Positions 62,071 through 64,000 of a DNA stretch of 64,000 bases are shown one piece after another (within the stretch, counting starts at the first letter, position 1; the number at the start of each line of letters is the position of its first letter). The position numbers and the translations under genes were made by a program. The notes under the pieces were generated by a model. It was not told the DNA's origin and made no database searches. It saw only the letters and a list, made by a program, of their open reading frames with translations. The stretch is from Pseudomonas beijingensis (GTDB lineage Bacteria; Pseudomonadota; Gammaproteobacteria; Pseudomonadales; Pseudomonadaceae): positions 1,306,001 to 1,370,000 of the forward strand of contig NZ_CP117425.1 in assembly GCF_030687295.1 (NCBI RefSeq), written 5' to 3'.

Positions 62071-62817
62071 ATGCTCAAACGTCTCGTTCTTGCCTTTGCG
62101 GGCGCCACGTTGCTGCTCGCAGGCACCACCCGCGCCGCCGATGCTCCGCTGGTGTTGCTGACGGAAAACTTCCCGCCGTACAACATGGCCAAGAACGGCA
62201 AGAACTTCGCCCAGGACGAGAATATCCATGGCATTGCCGTGGACATCGTCCGCGAAATATTCAAGCGCGCCGATATCTCCTACAGCCTGACGCTACGTTT
62301 CCCCTGGGAACGTATCTATAAACTCGCCCTGGAAAATCCGGGTTACGGTGTGTTTGTCATGGCGCGGTTGCCGGAGCGAGAGAAGCTGTTCAAATGGGTC
62401 GGCCCCATCGGTCCGGACGACTGGATCATGCTCGCCAAGGCCGACAGCAAGATCGCCCTCGACTCGCTGGAGCAGGCGCGCCAATACAAGATCGGTGCGT
62501 ATAAGGGCGACGCGATTGCCGAGACGCTGGCCAAGCAGGGGTTGAAGCCGATTGTCGTATTACGCGACCAGGACAACGCCCGGAAACTGGTCAACGGCCA
62601 GATCGACCTGTGGGCCACCGGGGATCCCGCCGGGCGTTACCTGGCGCGACAGGAAGGGGTGGACGATCTCAAGACCGTGTTGCGATTCAACAGTGCCGAG
62701 TTGTACCTGGCGTTGAACAAAGACGTGTCTGATGAGGTGATCGCCCGGCTTCAAAAGGCCCTGGATGAATTGCGCAAGGAAGGTGCGGTGGACGCGATCA
62801 TGGCGCGGTATCTCTAA
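62071..62817 (+). CDS. Periplasmic substrate-binding protein (family 3)
   Basis: A 248-residue exported protein with a signal peptide (about 1-22, cut after TRAA). LLTENFPPYNMAKNG and PEREKLFKWVGPI match family 3 solute-binding proteins. No ABC permease or ATPase is adjacent, so it may serve an orphan transporter or a signalling system. It follows hisF by 63 bases on the same strand. Confidence 0.88.
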   Translation: MLKRLVLAFAGATLLLAGTTRAADAPLVLLTENFPPYNMAKNGKNFAQDENIHGIAVDIVREIFKRADISYSLTLRFPWERIYKLALENPGYGVFVMARLPEREKLFKWVGPIGPDDWIMLAKADSKIALDSLEQARQYKIGAYKGDAIAETLAKQGLKPIVVLRDQDNARKLVNGQIDLWATGDPAGRYLARQEGVDDLKTVLRFNSAELYLALNKDVSDEVIARLQKALDELRKEGAVDAIMARYL

Positions 62818-62836
62818 GAATTTCACCCATCGCAAC

Positions 62837-62941
62837 GCCGCCATCGCGAGCGAGCTCGCTCCCACAGGGGATCTGCCGTGAACACAACTCTTGTGCCCGG
62901 TGCAGTATCCCTGTGGGAGCGAGCTTGCTCGCGATGGCGGC
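62837..62941. repeat. REP/REPIN-type inverted repeat pair
   Basis: GCCGCCATCGCGAGCGAGCT and AGCTTGCTCGCGATGGCGGC, joined by GCTCCCACAGGG/CCCTGTGGGAGC. It lies between the convergent binding-protein and deacetylase genes. Confidence 0.85.
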
Positions 62942-62968
62942 AGCGCGGTTTGAGATAGCGCTCAGCCG

Positions 62969-63748
62969 CTACCGATAAACCCCATCCTTCCCATGCCCGA
63001 CCATCGCCCGATTGCTGCGCAGGCTGATCATCGACTTGATGTCGATCCATTCGATGCCCTGGGCCTTGAGCTTGGGCAGCTCGCGTTCGAGTACCGCCAG
63101 GGTCTGCGGGTAGGGATGGCCGATCATCACGGCCGAGCCTTGCCGGTGGGCCAGGTCGATGGCGGTTTGCAGCTGCTGGGCGATGGCGGCTTCGGTGCGC
63201 TCGTCGTCGAGGAACACATCCCGCGACACACTGGCGAGGCCAATCTTCTGGGCCTCGGCGGCAGCGACCGTCTGGGCGCTGGTGCGGCTGTCGACGAAAA
63301 ACTTATGGCGCTGCTGCAAGTTCGCCATCAGCCACGCCATGGCCTGGGGCTGGGCGGTCATGCGGCTGCCCATGTGGTTGTTGATCCCGCTGGTGTAGGG
63401 CACGGCCGCGAACGCGGCGTCGAGGCGCTTGCCCAGTTCTTCGATGGACAGTTCCGGATGCCAGGCGAATGGCCCGGTGGCCGGGTCCATGGGCATGTGC
63501 AGCATGACCAGCTTGCCGGCGCGATGGGCTTCGCGGGCGACTTCGGCGGCGTGAGGGGTGTCAGGCATGATCGCGGCGGTGACCGGACCGGGGAGGGCTA
63601 GAACCCGGCGATCCCGGGGCAGATTTTGCCCCAGGTCGTCGATGATCAGGCTCAGGTACGCCTTGTGTGGCGAAGAGGGTGTGGCGGGCGCCGCGTTAAC
63701 GGCCCCTGCCAGCAGGCACAGCAGGACGACGGTGAAACGCAGGCCCAT
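62969..63748 (-). CDS. Divergent polysaccharide deacetylase family protein
   Basis: A 259-residue exported protein (signal peptide about 1-19). LSLIIDDLGQN and LVMLHMPMDPAT are the family signatures of divergent polysaccharide deacetylases (DUF610), with the acidic pair and histidine expected for a metal site. Such genes usually sit next to a ctpA-type protease and murein hydrolase activators, and that is the case here (one-base gap). A cell-envelope role is likely; enzyme activity is unproven. Confidence 0.88.
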   Translation of the reverse strand: MGLRFTVVLLCLLAGAVNAAPATPSSPHKAYLSLIIDDLGQNLPRDRRVLALPGPVTAAIMPDTPHAAEVAREAHRAGKLVMLHMPMDPATGPFAWHPELSIEELGKRLDAAFAAVPYTSGINNHMGSRMTAQPQAMAWLMANLQQRHKFFVDSRTSAQTVAAAEAQKIGLASVSRDVFLDDERTEAAIAQQLQTAIDLAHRQGSAVMIGHPYPQTLAVLERELPKLKAQGIEWIDIKSMISLRSNRAMVGHGKDGVYR

Positions 63749-63749
63749 C

Positions 63750-64000
63750 TCAGCGGCCGGACGTGATGTTCAACCCTTTGAGCAAGCTCAAGGCCTGGGC
63801 CAACTGATAGTCGTCATCCTGCGGCATTGGCTTGGCCTTGGCGCCGGAACCGGTCGGTTTGTCGGCGCCGCCGTTGCCATTGCCCAGGTGACCTTGCAGG
63901 TCGGCTTCCTTGAAGTATTCGCTGTCCTGCTCGTTGGTGATCTTGGCCTTGCGCACCTCGATGTCCGGGACAATGCCCTGGGCCTGGATGGAGCGGCCGT
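63750..64000 (-). CDS. S41 C-terminal processing peptidase, C-terminal end (cut by window edge)
   Basis: The last 83 residues of an S41 (CtpA-type) protease. GRSIQAQGIVPDIEVRKAKI is the conserved end of the peptidase core; a low-complexity Gly/Asn/Asp segment and a final helix (QLAQALSLLKGLN) follow. Catalytic residues lie outside the window. It overlaps nothing but ends one base before the deacetylase start, so the two are one operon. Confidence 0.85.
   Translation of the reverse strand, partial: GRSIQAQGIVPDIEVRKAKITNEQDSEYFKEADLQGHLGNGNGGADKPTGSGAKAKPMPQDDDYQLAQALSLLKGLNITSGR

Noticed and set aside
60064..62229. 721-codon minus-strand frame opposite hisA and hisF
   Set aside because: Shadow frame; it crosses several gene boundaries of the his operon.

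Overview
This window is chromosomal DNA of a Pseudomonas of the fluorescens group. The GC-rich coding sequence, the short inverted repeats built on GTGGGAGCGAGCTTGCTCGC and GTGGCGAGGGAGCTTGCTCCC, and the gene order (recQ-like, 3-hydroxyacyl-CoA dehydrogenase, fdhD, nudE-cysQ, dctBD-rml, amino-acid ABC transporter, yggX-mutY-asmA, hisBHAF) all fit. From memory much of this order is shared with P. aeruginosa PAO1, which marks it as core chromosome.

Layout. 1-18.1 kb is core: a helicase end, acyl-CoA metabolism, a YdeP-type molybdoenzyme with its sulfurase FdhD, a LysR regulator, a Kbp-like BON/LysM protein, nucleotide housekeeping (yrfG, nudE, cysQ), the DctBD two-component system and the dTDP-rhamnose operon (rfbBACD). 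18.3-28.9 kb is nitrogen and amine metabolism: a three-domain kinase/M23-like/aminotransferase fusion, agmatine deiminase, a frameshifted DsbA-like gene, a doubly frameshifted OprD-type porin, and a dioxygenase-acetyltransferase-AzlCD operon that looks like a route for modifying and exporting amino acids.

28.9-41.8 kb is accessory and unusually rich in toxin-antitoxin genes. It holds a PBECR-like nuclease fragment, an MbcA/RES pair, a chemoreceptor, HipBA, RelBE, an IS3 remnant, a membrane protein of unknown function, a PUA/EVE-like plus PD-(D/E)XK nuclease, and a three-gene cassette made of a stand-alone colicin-E3-type rRNase, a small acidic protein and an ImmA/IrrE metalloprotease. It ends at tRNA-Thr. 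Operator-like palindromes sit in front of three of the toxin-antitoxin operons.

41.8-64 kb returns to core: a decayed FkbM methyltransferase, a polar amino-acid ABC transporter, a bacteriophytochrome with its heme oxygenase flanked by two paralogous small proteins, a DUF1016 nuclease gene destroyed by an internal deletion, tRNA-Phe, yggX-mutY-asmA, an OFA-family MFS transporter with a late frameshift, hisBH-DUF2164-hisAF, and the start of a ctpA-type protease region.

Four +1 indels in short homopolymers break three otherwise intact-looking genes (DsbA-like, porin twice, MFS). Base-calling error is as likely as real decay. The most promising undescribed system is the colicin-E3-like toxin cassette at 40028-41511.
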